64,000 nucleotides of DNA from Callorhinus ursinus (lineage: Eukaryota; Chordata; Mammalia; Carnivora; Otariidae). The stretch covers positions 9,630,500-9,694,499 of the forward strand of contig NW_020312902.1 in assembly GCF_003265705.1 (NCBI RefSeq), written 5' to 3'. Under the pieces are notes generated by a model. That model made no database searches. It saw only the letters and a list, made by a program, of their open reading frames with translations, and was not told where the DNA came from. This document shows positions 44,333 to 55,924 of this stretch, in pieces (within the stretch, counting starts at the first letter, position 1; every line of letters begins with the position of its first letter). Made by a program: the position numbers and the translations under genes.

Positions 44333-46719
44333 TCGTATTCATATTGACTAGAGAAATACGAATATATTGCACATGATTAAATAAACTATTAAATTTAAGG
44401 ATAAGGATCTTTCTAGAAAGAATAATGGGGCCATTGTGTTATATAGTTCTGCTACTTGATTGTTGATGATTTGGGTGCCTGCAGTTCAGGGTGATATCAA
44501 CAAGGAAATCCTATGGCCTCTAAGACACACCATGGTATCTCTTTCTTTATTAAAGTCTTGGGATATATTGATGTCCTCTTTATGGTGCAAAATAAGAGTT
44601 AGCTCCCCGGATAGATTGACAAAGGCCTCTGCTTATAAATATAGTATATAAGAGAAGAGAGAAAGGAGATAGGGAGACCAATTAGGACATAGGGTTAGCA
44701 TAGGGTAAGAGGAGTATGAAAGGGATACATACCTTTGAGGATCAATTCAGAGACAGGATTTCTGCCCGTCATCATGTAAGATACATAATAAGCTCCCAGT
44801 AGATATTTACTAAAATGAAACAAATCTAGTGACTGACTGGATAAAGGAGAAGGTACACTGATTTTAAGTTAAAAGCCAACATGTTCATGAAAAAGGACCC
44901 AGGAAAGGCAGGGAGTTGGGAGTACATGAAAGCTGGTGATTTTGATTTTGACTAAATGACTTTGTCAACAGTTGTAAATGTTGCAGAAATTCAGATAAAA
45001 AACATGAAAGTGTGAAAAGTGACAAAGTTTGAGATATCAGCATTGCAAAAAAAATGATTTCCACAAGGAACAAATACAGATTTTTAAAATTTGGCCTTCC
45101 AGTTGGCTCTTAGATACAAGGGAATGAGACTTGGGGCCTCTCTGGCTTAGTAGTCTCCATTTCCACAAGTCACCATTGCTTGTAAGGACCCATTTCACAA
45201 TGTACTGAGATGAAGGACATACTTTCCATCCTGGAAGAGAAAGACATAGAAGTCAGAGTTGGACACCATATACATGCATCTTGAAATCAGGGGTCAATTT
45301 TACATTGGTGTTTTCTCTGTACTTAGCTCCTAACTGTTGTCCAAAAAAGCCTAAGACAGTGAGTAATATTCAGGTCATAAGAGAGAGGACTCATGTTTTC
45401 TTTAAATCACTTCTGTAGTTTAGTGTGACTTATTAGTTTATCCTTGTGGGTGTATAATAGAATGATACGCATTCCATTGTACATTGTGTTGTTCCAGAAA
45501 GGAAATATTTTAAATTCATGTTAATATGGATTTCATTCCTAGATACCTAATTAATTACTGGCTTTACATTCACAGTAAGACTTTCTCTTTCGATGATTTC
45601 TCATGCTGTTCAAAAGAGAGTGTGTGCTTTCCTCTTTTGGTCATAGAGAGTGTTCTCTTCCTGAACTTAGTCATCCAATTTCTTCCACTTAGGCCACATT
45701 TTGAGATCAATTTTGAGCCCTCCTTACTATGCCATATATCACAGAACATAATATCAGTTTCAAAGATACTGTGAAATACAGGTAACTTGACTACAAAGAA
45801 TACATAGATTGAAGAGAATCAAGAATGCTGGTCATTAAGGATTTCCCCCTTAACAGTTGTTTTTCTTAATTTTCCAGAGGTAAAATTTAGTTTTTCCTGA
45901 GAATCTCTGGGAACATCTCTCAGGACTCCCTGTTTAGTCAACTAGCCAATGCATGCCAACTATTACCAATTATCTCATATTTTTATGACCTTTTATTTAA
46001 CAATATTTTATACTGAGCAGATGCTCTGCATTCCCATTATATGGTATATTTATCCTTACATGATGGAATAGTTCTGTGTCCTCAAATACCTGATTGGAAT
46101 CAGGCACTTCCACCACCAGTAAGCCTCACTATGACACATTACAAAATAAAAATACAACACAACATGGAATGATGAGTTACTGGGAGTTTATTGAATTTAC
46201 CTTACAACTGCATTTCCTTTCTAAATGTTTTCATTATATTAAAATAATGTTTAACATCCCATGAATCATTGAGTATGGAAATTTGGAATTTGTTACTTGG
46301 GCATCTTATTCTTTTAGAGGGTAGGATCATCAAAATATCCTAACAGTGGTGATATATGTGTTCATAAATAGCAGTTCAATTATCTCTGTCCATAAAGTGA
46401 AAGGTTTTGCAAAAGTTAAATGTTATATATTTCCTACATTCTCTTAATCAAAACAGCATAGGAAGGGGAATTGTTCCTGAAGCGGTTTAAGTCAGATTAA
46501 AAAACAAAGAAAAGAGTAGAAAAGGGCTAGGATATGAGACTTAAAATGAAACTCACAGTCAAAATCTGAGTTTCACATGTGATCAGAAAAATTATACTAG
46601 TAACTGCCTAGTAATCCTGAGCAATCCAAAGAGGAATGCCATTGTCTAGTTGCAAAAGTAGGGGTTTATGAAGATGATACTTGGTGGGACAAATAATTTC
46701 GCTGAGAATCTGGAAAAAT
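44333..46719. other. unassigned intergenic sequence
   Basis: 2.4 kb without a gene or a repeat I can name. The open frame at 45526-45774 (plus, 82 codons) has no recognised domain. Confidence 0.35.
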
Positions 46720-46826
46720 TGTCTATCATCTGTCTACCATTATCTATCTATATCTATCTATCTATCATCATCTATCATCTATCTTTTATCATCTATCATC
46801 TATCACCTATATATATATATATACAC
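46720..46826. repeat. (ATCT)n / (AT)n compound microsatellite
   Basis: Interrupted ATCT units with ATC variants, followed by an (AT)n run at 46808-46822. The overlapping open frame is just translated repeat. Confidence 0.95.
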
Positions 46827-47639
46827 GTTTGTATGAATTTGTATGTGTGTGTATATTTGAACCCCTCATGTGTACTCTAATTGAGTCTTAATTTTATTAT
46901 ATTCTGAGAAAAAATTTAAAAGAAGGGAAACAAATCTCCTCTATAGTGGAAACTAACCTTAAAACTGGAGAAGTTGCCTCAGGGTTAAGAGTATCATAGT
47001 CTTAACTCTGGAGGTGATAATATTTCTTGAAAAGAGAAATGTGGCAAACTAATCAGAGACTGCTTTGAAATTCCAGATGGGAAAATCGTATATGTCTCAT
47101 AATCAGATCTGTTGCTCTTGTAAAGTGGAAACATTGGCAGATTCATTAAAAGGAGGCCTTCAACTTTCCATAACGATTTTGATGAGGGTAACCTCTCATA
47201 TTCTTCCAAAATGTTGGCTTCTCAGTGACAGTTTTTTTCCACAATAAATGATCAGTTAGTGTATTTGAAGAAAATGGCTACATAGAACTATTTGAGGGAA
47301 AATGAGTTTGTAACTACATAAAGAGGCTAGAATCAAAATCACCTGCTCTTGTTATGAGCCAAGGCTTGGCTGTATCTCAATTATTTAGATCCAGGATTCT
47401 GGTAGGATGCCTTAATTACCAGCTCTACATGTTAGAAATCAGCTGGCTGGTAAAATACTTCTTCCAATCACTTATGTAGAAGACAATTGAGTGAATAACC
47501 TTCACTGAGCCAAGAGCCTTCCATCCTTGACAACCTTTCCCTCTATGATTATTCATTCTGTTCTCTAGTAAAGCTGGGCCTTGCTTTTCCCAAAATTCAC
47601 AGAAAGAAACTTGTGCACTGAACATTTTCAGTAGACTAG
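46827..47639. other. unassigned intergenic sequence
   Basis: Nothing recognised. Confidence 0.35.
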
Positions 47640-47800
47640 ATGCCGGCACTAGTGATTCAAAAGTGAATTAGGCTCAGTGTCTGCCCTCAAGATGCTTGCA
47701 GTCCTCTGAGGAAAGACGAGGAGATAAACTATTATCATGTTGTTGGTAAGAGTTGCTATAAATGTATATCCAGGTTATAATGGGAATGGAGTGGAGGAAG
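47640..47800 (-). mobile_element. L2 fragment
   Basis: Complement of L2 3' end: 'gccggcactagtgattcaaaagtgaattaggctcagtgtctgccctcaagatgcttgcagtcctctgaggaaagacgagg', '...taagagttgctataaatgtat'. Confidence 0.65.
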
Positions 47801-48049
47801 AATTGGGGTAGAATGTGGCAGGGGCAGTCACAGCAAAAAATCTTTGAGAATGAATGATTTGCATGTTGAAAAACAAATTAGTGTTTGTAAAGAAGTAGAA
47901 ACTCAGAGGAGGGTAAGTGATGGACACAATATTCAGACCAGTCCTGTTTACAGAGGGTCTGCTCTTTACTAAGGCTCATATATGAAAACAGAAGGGCAAG
48001 AAATCCAATAAAGGTGACAAATTATAATTGCTTTTTACATTTTTGTATT

Positions 48050-48795
48050 TGGGATATATAAGGAAGTAGAATTAACATATGATCTGACAATTCCACTTCT
48101 GGGAATATATCCAGAGGAAACAAAAACACTAACTCACAAGAGTGCCCGCACCACTACGTTCATAACAGCATTATTTACAATAGCTAACACATGGGAACAA
48201 CCTAAGTGTCCACTGATGGATGAATGAATAAAGTAGTTATGAATATTATTCAGCCATAAAGAATGATAACATCCTACCATTTTTGACAACATGGATGGAG
48301 CTTGAAGGCATTATGCTAAGTGAAATAAGTCAAATGGAGAAAAACAAATACTGTATGATCTCAGTTATATTTGGAATCTAAAAAACAAAACAACAAACAA
48401 ACAAACCCAAAACTCAGAAAAAGAAATCAGACTTTTGGTTATCAAAGGCAGAAGGCAGAGGTAGGAGGAATTGCAGGAGGGTGGTCAAAATGTATAAACT
48501 TTGTTATAAGATAAATAAGTACTAGGAATGTAGTGTACAATATGATGACTATAACTAACACTGCTGTAGGATATAGGAAAGTTTTTAAGAGATAAATCCT
48601 AAGAGATTTTATCACAAAGGTCTTTTTTTCCTTTCTTTTTCTTCACTTTCTACTCTATCTCTATTAGAAGATGGATGTTACCTGAACCTATTGTGGTAAT
48701 CATTCTACAATGTATGTCAGATGAACAATCATCCCATTTACCTTAAATTTCTGTAATGATATATGTCAGTTATTTCTTGGTAAAACTGGGGAAAA
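48050..48795 (+). mobile_element. older L1, end of ORF2 and 3' UTR
   Basis: Decayed ORF2 C-terminus ('gatctgacaattccacttctgggaatatatcc', 'gggaacaacctaagtgtccactgatggatgaatgaataaag', '...attatgctaagtgaaataagtcaa') followed by an older 3' UTR ('atgactataactaacactgctgtag', 'gtcagttatttcttggtaaaactgggg'). A CT-rich insert interrupts around 48627-48665. Confidence 0.88.
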
Positions 48796-49284
48796 AGGGA
48801 AAATAGAGAAAAATAAGAGAATGATAACTGAACTGAAGAGGTGGAAAGGGCTACATTAGGTAGTATCTTCCAAGCTGTACGTTTGGATTTTTCCTGGATA
48901 TCAATGAAATGCCATTGAATAGTTTCAGTAGTGTATTCCACTGGGGTCACCTGGAGTTCACCTAAGTTATTCTGTTCATGGATGAACTGGCTCATCTCTG
49001 TGGGGACAGATTGGCTGATTTAGGTTAGACTTGGCTGGAACAACAGTATCCTAACTGCTTCTGTGCTTCTTATTCTTTAGCAGCAGACATGTTCTCATTA
49101 CAAAGGCAAAGATATGAGGGCACAAGTGGAAACTGCAAGTGCTTTTACAAGATTCTGCTTGTGTAACATTCACTAATGCTGTCCAAAGCAAGTCAGATAA
49201 ATGAACACAGAACTGAAAAGCAAGAGATCATACTTTGCTTCTTGATGGTGAAATGCATTAACAAAGGTTGGGGTAAATAGATGA

Positions 49285-49622
49285 GGGCAGCAATGCCATT
49301 GAGCTGCCATAGTTTTCCAAAGTGAACTTGTCAACTGATATTCCTTCCAGTATGGTTTAGGAGTTAAAGTCACTCCACATTCTTACTAACACTTGAGTGT
49401 GTAAATATTTTGTATTGTGCTTGTGTTTGCATTTGCCTAATGATTAATGAAGCTGAGCACATTTTCATTGGTTTATTGGCAATTTAGATATCCTCTTTTA
49501 TGAAATGAAATATCTATATATTTTTTTCTTTAGTTGAGGGTTTTGTCCATTTTTTCCCCATTGGGTTGTGTATCTTTGTATTTATAGGGCTGCGTACAAG
49601 TTTTATTTAAGGAGCTGGATAT
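49285..49622 (-). mobile_element. ancient L1 (L1M-type) ORF2 fragment
   Basis: Minus orientation: 'ccatagttttccaaagtgaacttgtcaactgatattccttccagtatgg', '...tttgcatttgcctaatgattaatgaagctgagcacattttcattggtttattggcaatttagatatcctctttta', '...ttttgtccattttttcccca'. Strongly diverged from the ORF2 C-terminal region. Confidence 0.8.
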
Positions 49623-49650
49623 AAGTTGATATGCCCACTTTGAAAAACAT

Positions 49651-49776
49651 ATGTGTGTGTGTGTGTGTGTGTGTGATGTACGTGTGTGTTTGTATATTTC
49701 ATACTTTTCATGTATATGTACGTGTGTGTTTGTATATTTCATACATTTTATACACACACACACACACACACACACA
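49651..49776. repeat. (TG)n ... (CA)n inverted microsatellite pair with a 40-bp tandem duplication
   Basis: (TG)n at 49651-49675 and (CA)n at 49751-49776 are inverted to each other. Between them the 28-bp word starting TGTACGTGTGTGTTTGTATA occurs twice (49677-49704 and 49717-49744, period 40). Open frames on both strands here are translated repeat. Confidence 0.95.
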
Positions 49777-49854
49777 TGCACGTGCATACCTTCTTCCATT
49801 TTTCTCTGGGTTGATGTTTCATTCTCTTAATGGCAACTTCAATGACAGAAGTAC

Positions 49855-50000
49855 TGAATAAATGTGTTCTGCAGTGCATCAAGCATTGTTTATTATTTTG
49901 CTTAGCCCTGTGCTAGGAGATACATATGACCCTGAATGGAAGAGAGCATTCTTTTCTATAAAGATTTTGTAGTGTAGGTTAAAAGTCAAACATAATACTT
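49855..50000 (-). mobile_element. L2 fragment
   Basis: 'gaataaatgtgttctgcagtgcatcaagcattgtttattattttgcttagccctgtgctaggagatacatatgaccctgaatgg' resembles the complement of the L2 3' end. Confidence 0.6.
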
Positions 50001-50140
50001 CTGAGAGGAAGCAACATAAAATCTTGAGCTACTGGGGCATTTAAAGTCCTAATTTAGAATCCTGGCTGTACGTGGGCTAGCTGTCCAAGTTTATAAAATT
50101 TATTAATCTTCCCCGAGTTTCAAAGTCCTCAAAGATGGCA
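50001..50140 (-). mobile_element. possible MIR fragment
   Basis: Minus-orientation MIR-like: 'ttagaatcctggctgtacgtgggctagctgtccaagtttataaaatttattaatcttccccgagtttcaaagtcctc'. Confidence 0.5.
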
Positions 50141-50985
50141 TTTTGTTTATTTGTGAGACCTAAGATCATGTCAAGAAAAAGGGACAGTTCACCTGTTAAA
50201 GTCCTGTCCCAGACTGGGGAGAAAAATCTATCTTACGAAAATGGTAGAGTAGTATTATTTATATTATTCTCTAATAGTAAAGAAAGAAATAGAAACACAC
50301 GTAAAGCTATTTGGAACTAGACTTCATGTTTTTACTTACTACTACAATTTCCCAAGAAGAGACATTTAAACTGTTCAAGTGTCCTAATTTTTGATGTATA
50401 TCGCTACATCCATTTCATTTTGCAGAGCAGGGAGAGAAAAACCTCTAGGGGAATATTATTAAGAATTTTACACAATGGCAATCTATCAGGAAAGGCCTGT
50501 CCACATCAAAGAGAATGGAATCTGAGAACTGTTGGAAGTGACTTCACAAGTGGCTGTATATGGAGGAAAAAATTTGAAACTAAGAGCTCCTAGAAAGAGG
50601 GACATTCTAAATATATGGACAGCCATCTCACCTTCAGGTATTAGGTTTTGCTCCAAAGCCAATTGTAAAGTCATTTTGAATGACATTTTTATTCAATCTG
50701 TAATGCATTTGATTGCAGCAAGTAGATCTCATAGAGAGAAAAGTCTTCCTGCATTGACATAGGGTCCGTTCATTCACGTCTCTGAGCTATTTAAAGGAAA
50801 TTGTCCAGTCCGTGGGATTATATCCTTAATTTAAAGTTGCTCCAATTGTTTTGTTGTTGTTGTTAGTATGTTTTTATGTGATGTGAGAATTGAAATAAAA
50901 TATGTTTGAAGAGGTATATAATACATTTTATATCTTGAAACTGGGACTTCAGAGAAATTTGCCTCTTCATATATATATATGGTAG
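50141..50985. other. unassigned intergenic sequence
   Basis: No gene or repeat family recognised. A (TTG)n-like stretch lies at 50850-50865 and (AT)n at 50970-50981. Confidence 0.35.
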
Positions 50986-51440
50986 ACTGAATAATGACCT
51001 CCAAAGATGTCCATGTTCTATTCGTAAGGCCTGTGAACATGTTACATACATATAAAAGGGGCTTTATTGATATATTTAAGCTAAGGATTTTGAGATGGAG
51101 ACATTATCTTGGATTACCCGATGGGCCTGATATAATCAGAATTGTCCTTATAAGTGGGAAGCAGTAGATAGGAAAGAAGAGAAGGCAATGTGAGAATGTA
51201 AGCAGAGATGGGGTGAGGTGGCTTCTCACTAAGGAATGTAAGCAGCCTCTAGAAGCTGGAAGACAGAAGGAAGGAATTCTCCCCTAAAGCCTCTAAAAGG
51301 AACTTGTCCTGATAACACCTTAGCCTTATAAAACTCCTCTCAGATTCTGACTTCCAGAACTATAAGAGAATAAATATATGTTGTTTTGAGCCACTCTATT
51401 TTGGTACCTTGTTACCAGAAATATGAAACTAATACAATAT
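50986..51440 (+). mobile_element. MaLR/ERVL-type LTR
   Basis: Landmarks in order: 'gactgaataatgacctccaaagatgtccatgttctattcgtaaggcctgtgaacatgttac', 'aagctaaggattttgagatggagacattatcttggattacccgatgggcctgatataatc', 'gcagcctctagaagctgg', 'attctcccctaaagcctctaaaagg', AATAAA at about 51371 and the terminal 'tgttgttttgagccactctattttggtaccttgttaccag...aaactaatacaa'. These are the conserved blocks of a mammalian class III LTR. Subfamily not assigned. AT-rich flanks make any short duplication ambiguous. Confidence 0.82.
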
Positions 51441-52369
51441 ATAAAAAAGTTTTATGGATGAGATAGAGAGTCAGTCTTCTGTTACATTTATCAAACTCTG
51501 TAATTCCTTAACCTAAATCCCCTGGTAGAGATAGCAACCAGCTCTAGTGGGCAAATATTTGACCCACAGCTTTGTGTAACCAGAGCATAATGAGAAAGGA
51601 AAGGGCTCCAACACCCTTACTAAAAGCTGCTCTGTGACTTGTCCCCTGAATATGTCAGGGAACTCCATAAATAAATTAAGTTATGTCTCAAATAGTAAAC
51701 ATAAGTTGTTTCTCTGAAAGGAACAACTAAACTCAACAATGGAACTCTGAATATGAGTTGTTTCTGTTAAAATGTAAGCGCATGACCTAGTTCTGAGAAT
51801 GATGGAGTAATGGCTATCAGAATTAACTTCCCACCATAAGTAAATATGATACTAAATATACAATATATGAAGAATTTTCTTTCAGGAAGTGGACAACAAA
51901 CAGCCCAGAGATACGATCCTTGAATGAAGAGAAACACATGAGGTGAATTCCACATTTGTGTAAGCTTTATGCTAGGGGGATTCACCGAATACGGAGAAGT
52001 GAAGCCCAAACACAGGGTAGTGGTCTTGATGGGCACAGGAAACAAAGATAAGATAGAAGGACTGAGATACTAGTTGAACTTTACAGGAAAGAGATTTGGA
52101 GCAGAGAGAGTTGTACAGAGAAGTAGCCCAAAAATCTGTGTCAGGCTTCCCTTGCATCTTTGGCTGAATACTAAGCTTCACACGTATAAGGCAAGATCCT
52201 ATGAGACATGATGGAGAAAAGCTCATCAGAATGGTGCACTTTTTACCAAGGATGAGCTTACATTGACACAGCATAATCAACCATAGTCTAGAAGTTACCT
52301 TAGAATTCACTCTTGATGTTATACATTCTATGGGCTTGGATATATGTATAATGACATTTTTGTATCATT
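51441..52369. other. unassigned intergenic sequence
   Basis: No gene or repeat family recognised. Two overlapping minus-strand open frames (52045-51767, 52310-51972) lack known domains. Confidence 0.35.
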
Positions 52370-52712
52370 GTAAAATACAGAGTATTTTTACTACCCTAAA
52401 AATCCTGTGTGCCCTGCCTATTCATTTCTCCCCTCTTCCCATTCCCTTGCCAGGAAACACTCATCTTTTTATTGTCTCCAGTTTTGCCTTTCCCAAAATG
52501 CCATAGATAGTTGAAATCATACAGTGCAGCCTTTTCATATGGGTTGTTTCACTTAATAATACACATTTAAGATTATGCCATATCTTTTCATAGCTTGATT
52601 GCTCGTTTCCTTATAGTACTGATTAATTTTCCATTGTCTAAGTGTACCACAGTTAATTTTTCCATTCATCTACTAAAGGACATCTTGGTTGCTTCCAATG
52701 TATCTGTACCTT
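52370..52712 (-). mobile_element. ancient L1 (L1M-type) fragment
   Basis: Minus orientation: 'ccctaaaaatcctgtgtgccctgcctattcatttctcccc', 'aaacactcatctttttattgtctccagttttgcc', 'gaaatcatacagtgcagccttttcatatgggttg', 'cagttaatttttccattcatctactaaaggacatcttggttgcttccaa'. Confidence 0.8.
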
Positions 52713-53834
52713 TAGGAAAGAAAAAATCAGTAGTATTTTTTCCAGTATAATACATTAATAACAGATTTGGTGTTTAACATCTCTTAATATTAGTGAAAAC
52801 TAGTATTTAATATATTTTCTTGTGTAAATGTTTTGAATATTTATCTCATAATATTTATTTTTCCTTATTGGTCATAGGGGCTTTTTAAATATTTAGCATA
52901 GTAACTCTTTTCTCTCATATATTTCAAATATTTTCATCTGATTTTTTATCATTTGTGTTGGTAAAAGGTATTGTTCCTGTTTATTTATGTATTTATTTTA
53001 GGGGTGGAGAATGATAGAATTATTCTTTATAAAATCAATATTTGCAACATCAAAATTCAAAATTCACCTTCCCACATCACTGTCTTATTACAGAATGAAT
53101 TTCCAGAGAATAGAATTGGTGTTTGATTGTTTTTACCCTCCAATCAGGCATATGTGTTTCACAATTTAAAGTTCTTGCTGCCCAACATTTAAAGAGGTTG
53201 ATGTTCTTGCATGCCAAGCAGTAAATCTACAGAAAACTGCCCATAAAATCTCTTTCAAGGTGCTTAGTGAGATAGGCTTTGGAGAAATAGAAAATTTGAC
53301 CTATATTGATTCTATGTCCTTTGAGAAATAGGCAGTGTGGGCTTGATTAATGAGCATTTCCCACCTCATTTATGTCCAAAATCCTTGAAATTGACATCTG
53401 AAAATTCTTGTACATTGTTCCAAAGTAAATTATGTTGAATGCCTTCTCAGGTTGTGATATGTCTTTGCTGCCTATGGCTAAGTGCTGTATTCTTAGCCAT
53501 GCAGACATTAGTCAGTTTGGAAAGAAGCAAAAGGAACAAAAACAAAACAAACAAAAAACTAAAATATGATAAATATGCTCTGAAGCTTAGACCACAACTA
53601 TATTTAAATATCTTTGAGATTATTTTTCTTTGACTTCCCAAATGACTTTTTGTTTTTATATTTAAAATAGAGAAACAGTATCAGTATAAGTTAATTAATA
53701 AGGGAGTGTGGATTTTGTGTCATTATTTTAAAATTGAAGTTGCATGCTCTATTTCATGAATTTATACTCCAACAGCTACATTGATATCTAGAATTAAAGG
53801 ATCTCAGAAATGTAAGTGACCTTATAGATATGTT
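52713..53834. other. unassigned AT-rich sequence
   Basis: May contain more decayed L1 around 52820-52990, but it is too diverged to call. No gene recognised. Confidence 0.35.
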
Positions 53835-53922
53835 AATAGAGTGGTTTCTATGCAAGAGTATGCATTAAAATCATCTGAGGATTTTTTTTTCAAAATACAT
53901 ATGTCAGGCTTATACCCTAGAA
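53835..53922 (+). mobile_element. possible MER5A-like fragment
   Basis: 'gagtggtttctatgcaagagtatgcattaaaatcatctgaggatttttttttcaaaatacatatgtcaggcttataccc' resembles MER5-group hAT remnants. Confidence 0.45.
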
Positions 53923-54145
53923 CAGAGATTGATAAACTTTCTTTCTAAAGGCCAGTTATTCAATAGGAATTGCAGGCTTTGTAGGCCATGCAATCTTTGT
54001 AGCCATGACTCATCTCTGGTATTCTAGCCCCAAAGCAGCCACAGATAATATTTAAATGGGCATAACTGTGTCTGATTAAATTTTATTTATAAAAATAGGT
54101 GATGGTCCAGATTTGGTCCAGGACTGTATTTTGCCACTCTCTGCT
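53923..54145 (+). mobile_element. hAT-Charlie non-autonomous DNA transposon
   Basis: About 220 bp starting CAGAGATTGATAAAC and ending TATTTTGCCACTCTCTG, which are imperfect inverted termini (compare CAGNGGTCNGCAAAC...GTTTGCNGACCNCTG). Internal blocks: 'aaaggccagttattcaataggaattgcaggctttgtaggccatgcaatctttgtagcc', 'aaagcagccacagataatatttaaatgggcataactgtgtctgattaaattttatttataaaaatagg'. No coding capacity. Confidence 0.8.
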
Positions 54146-54279
54146 ACACAAGGTCAGTTTGATGTGCCAGTGACTTAACTGGCTAATAGAAAAACAAAAT
54201 CATTTGTCTTCAGAAGATGATTGCCAAAAACAAAGTCTTTCTGATGCATCACTCAGAAGATCTTGAATAAATTTAAAAA

Positions 54280-54990
54280 AATACTAGACATGAGAAGAAA
54301 ACAGAAAATATCAGCTACAGTGAAGAATATTAGTCTAAAGTTGAAATTAGCAGAGGCTTTAAAATAACTTTGATAAGTGAGTTAAAAGTACACTGAAATG
54401 ACGAATGGATTGATAAATATATTAATGGTTTAGGAGAGATAATAAAGCAAAAAAAATTGTAGAACTAAAGAACACAATAGATCAAATTAATAATAAACAT
54501 GAAGACTAAACAATGAAGAACACAGGAAAAGAAAGACATGGAGGAAAAATAAGAAAATGAACATATTATATTTTTGAAACTGGAATTAAAGAAATATGGG
54601 AAAAAGACAATGGGGCAAAAAGTAAGTGCTGTCATATTGGTTTACATTTTTGCCCCCAAATTTCACCACGAACAGCAACTCTGAGGTCCAGGAAGTCTAG
54701 TGGAACTGAAGCAGGATAAATGAACAAACAAAAATCTATCAAGGTACACTAAAGATGGATAAAAACAATCTTAGAAGCAGAAAGACGATGAATCATATAT
54801 TACATAGAAATAAACAAAATAAAAATTCCAGTAACTTCTCATCAGAAACTGAAGGCCAAGAGACAACAAAATGACATAAAGGACTAAAAAAAGAAAAAAA
54901 ATACCTGCTGACATGGAATTTTATATTTTGAATGCTTTATGCAGGTAAATCTAACCTGAAAAGGTAAGGAAGGACATATATTATGATGAG
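54280..54990 (+). mobile_element. ancient L1M-type 5'/ORF1-side region
   Basis: A-rich plus-strand sequence with 'gtagaactaaagaacacaatagatcaaattaataataaacatgaag', 'taaaaacaatcttagaagcagaaagacgatgaatcatatattac', 'acttctcatcagaaactgaaggccaagagacaacaaaatgacataaaggac' and 'gacatggaattttatattttgaatgc'. The blocks match the opposite-strand sequence at 59075-59310 ('ctcttctggcctgtag...'). Assignment to the upstream part of old L1 elements is from memory. Confidence 0.5.
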
Positions 54991-55059
54991 GTTTGAGTTG
55001 AAACTTCAAATGAGAGAGTTTACCAACTGGTTGTTGGGTGAAGGGAAGGAGATTATTCT

Positions 55060-55905
55060 CTTTTTTTCTTTGAAAAATATTATGACATTTTATGTTTTAT
55101 TTACATAATTATTGAATAAATTTTATGTGTAACATTGTATAAATTTAAGGTGTACAACATTAGTTTAATCTATATATTCTAATATGATTGCTGATGTAAC
55201 TATCTTTATCACATTACATAACTGTAATATATTATTGTCTTTATTATATTGTGTATTAGATCTCTGTGGCTTACTTCCTACTTGTTATAAGTTTGTACTT
55301 TTATTCTTATTTTTTATATATTTTTTATGCATAAAACTTAATTTTTTTCCATTTTTTTAAATTTAAATTCAATTAGCCAAGTTATCTCTTCCCCCCATCA
55401 CCTGGTAACCACCATTTTATTCTCTGTTTTCTTATAGGTTCAACATTTATAGATTCCACATTAAGAGTGATCTCCCATAGTACTTATCTTTCTCTGTCTG
55501 ACTTCTCTCCCTTAGCATAATGAGTTCAAGATCCATTCATGTTGTCACAAATGGGAACATATCTTTCTTATGGCTGAATAATATTCCATTGTGTACCTTT
55601 TTTATCCATTCATCTGTAGATGGGCATTTGGGTTCTTTCCATGTCTTGGCTATTGTGTATAATGCTACAGTAAACATGAAGTTGCATATATCTCATTGAA
55701 ATCCTGCTTTTCATTTTATAAACCTTTGGGTTTATACCCAGAAGTGGAATTGCCAAATCATATGGTAGATCTTTTTTAATTTTTTGAGGCACCTCCGTAT
55801 TGTTTTCCATACTGGTTGGACCAGTTCACATTCCCACCAACAATGTATAAGTGTTCCATTTCACCTCATCCACACCAGCACCTGCTATCATCTTCTCCTC
55901 CTCCT
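55060..55905 (-). mobile_element. older L1, 3' UTR and ORF2 C-terminus
   Basis: Minus orientation from the 3' UTR ('aaatttaaggtgtacaacattagtttaatc', 'ttagatctctgtggcttac') into ORF2 ('gttcaagatccattcatgttgtcacaaatggg', 'ggctgaataatattccattgtg', 'tgggttctttccatgtcttggctattgtg', '...ccgtattgttttccatactggttggaccag'). A 66-codon open piece at 55810-55610 (minus) carries the ORF2 words KDLPYDLAIPLLGINPK. Confidence 0.88.
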
Positions 55906-55924
55906 TCTTCTTTTCGAGTAATGG

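Noticed and set aside
46720..46826. Possible CRISPR-like regular repeats
   Set aside because: ATCT microsatellite without distinct spacers. The window is mammalian, so no CRISPR array is expected.
49530..49861. Cys/Val-rich open frames
   Set aside because: Translations of (TG)n and (CA)n repeats.
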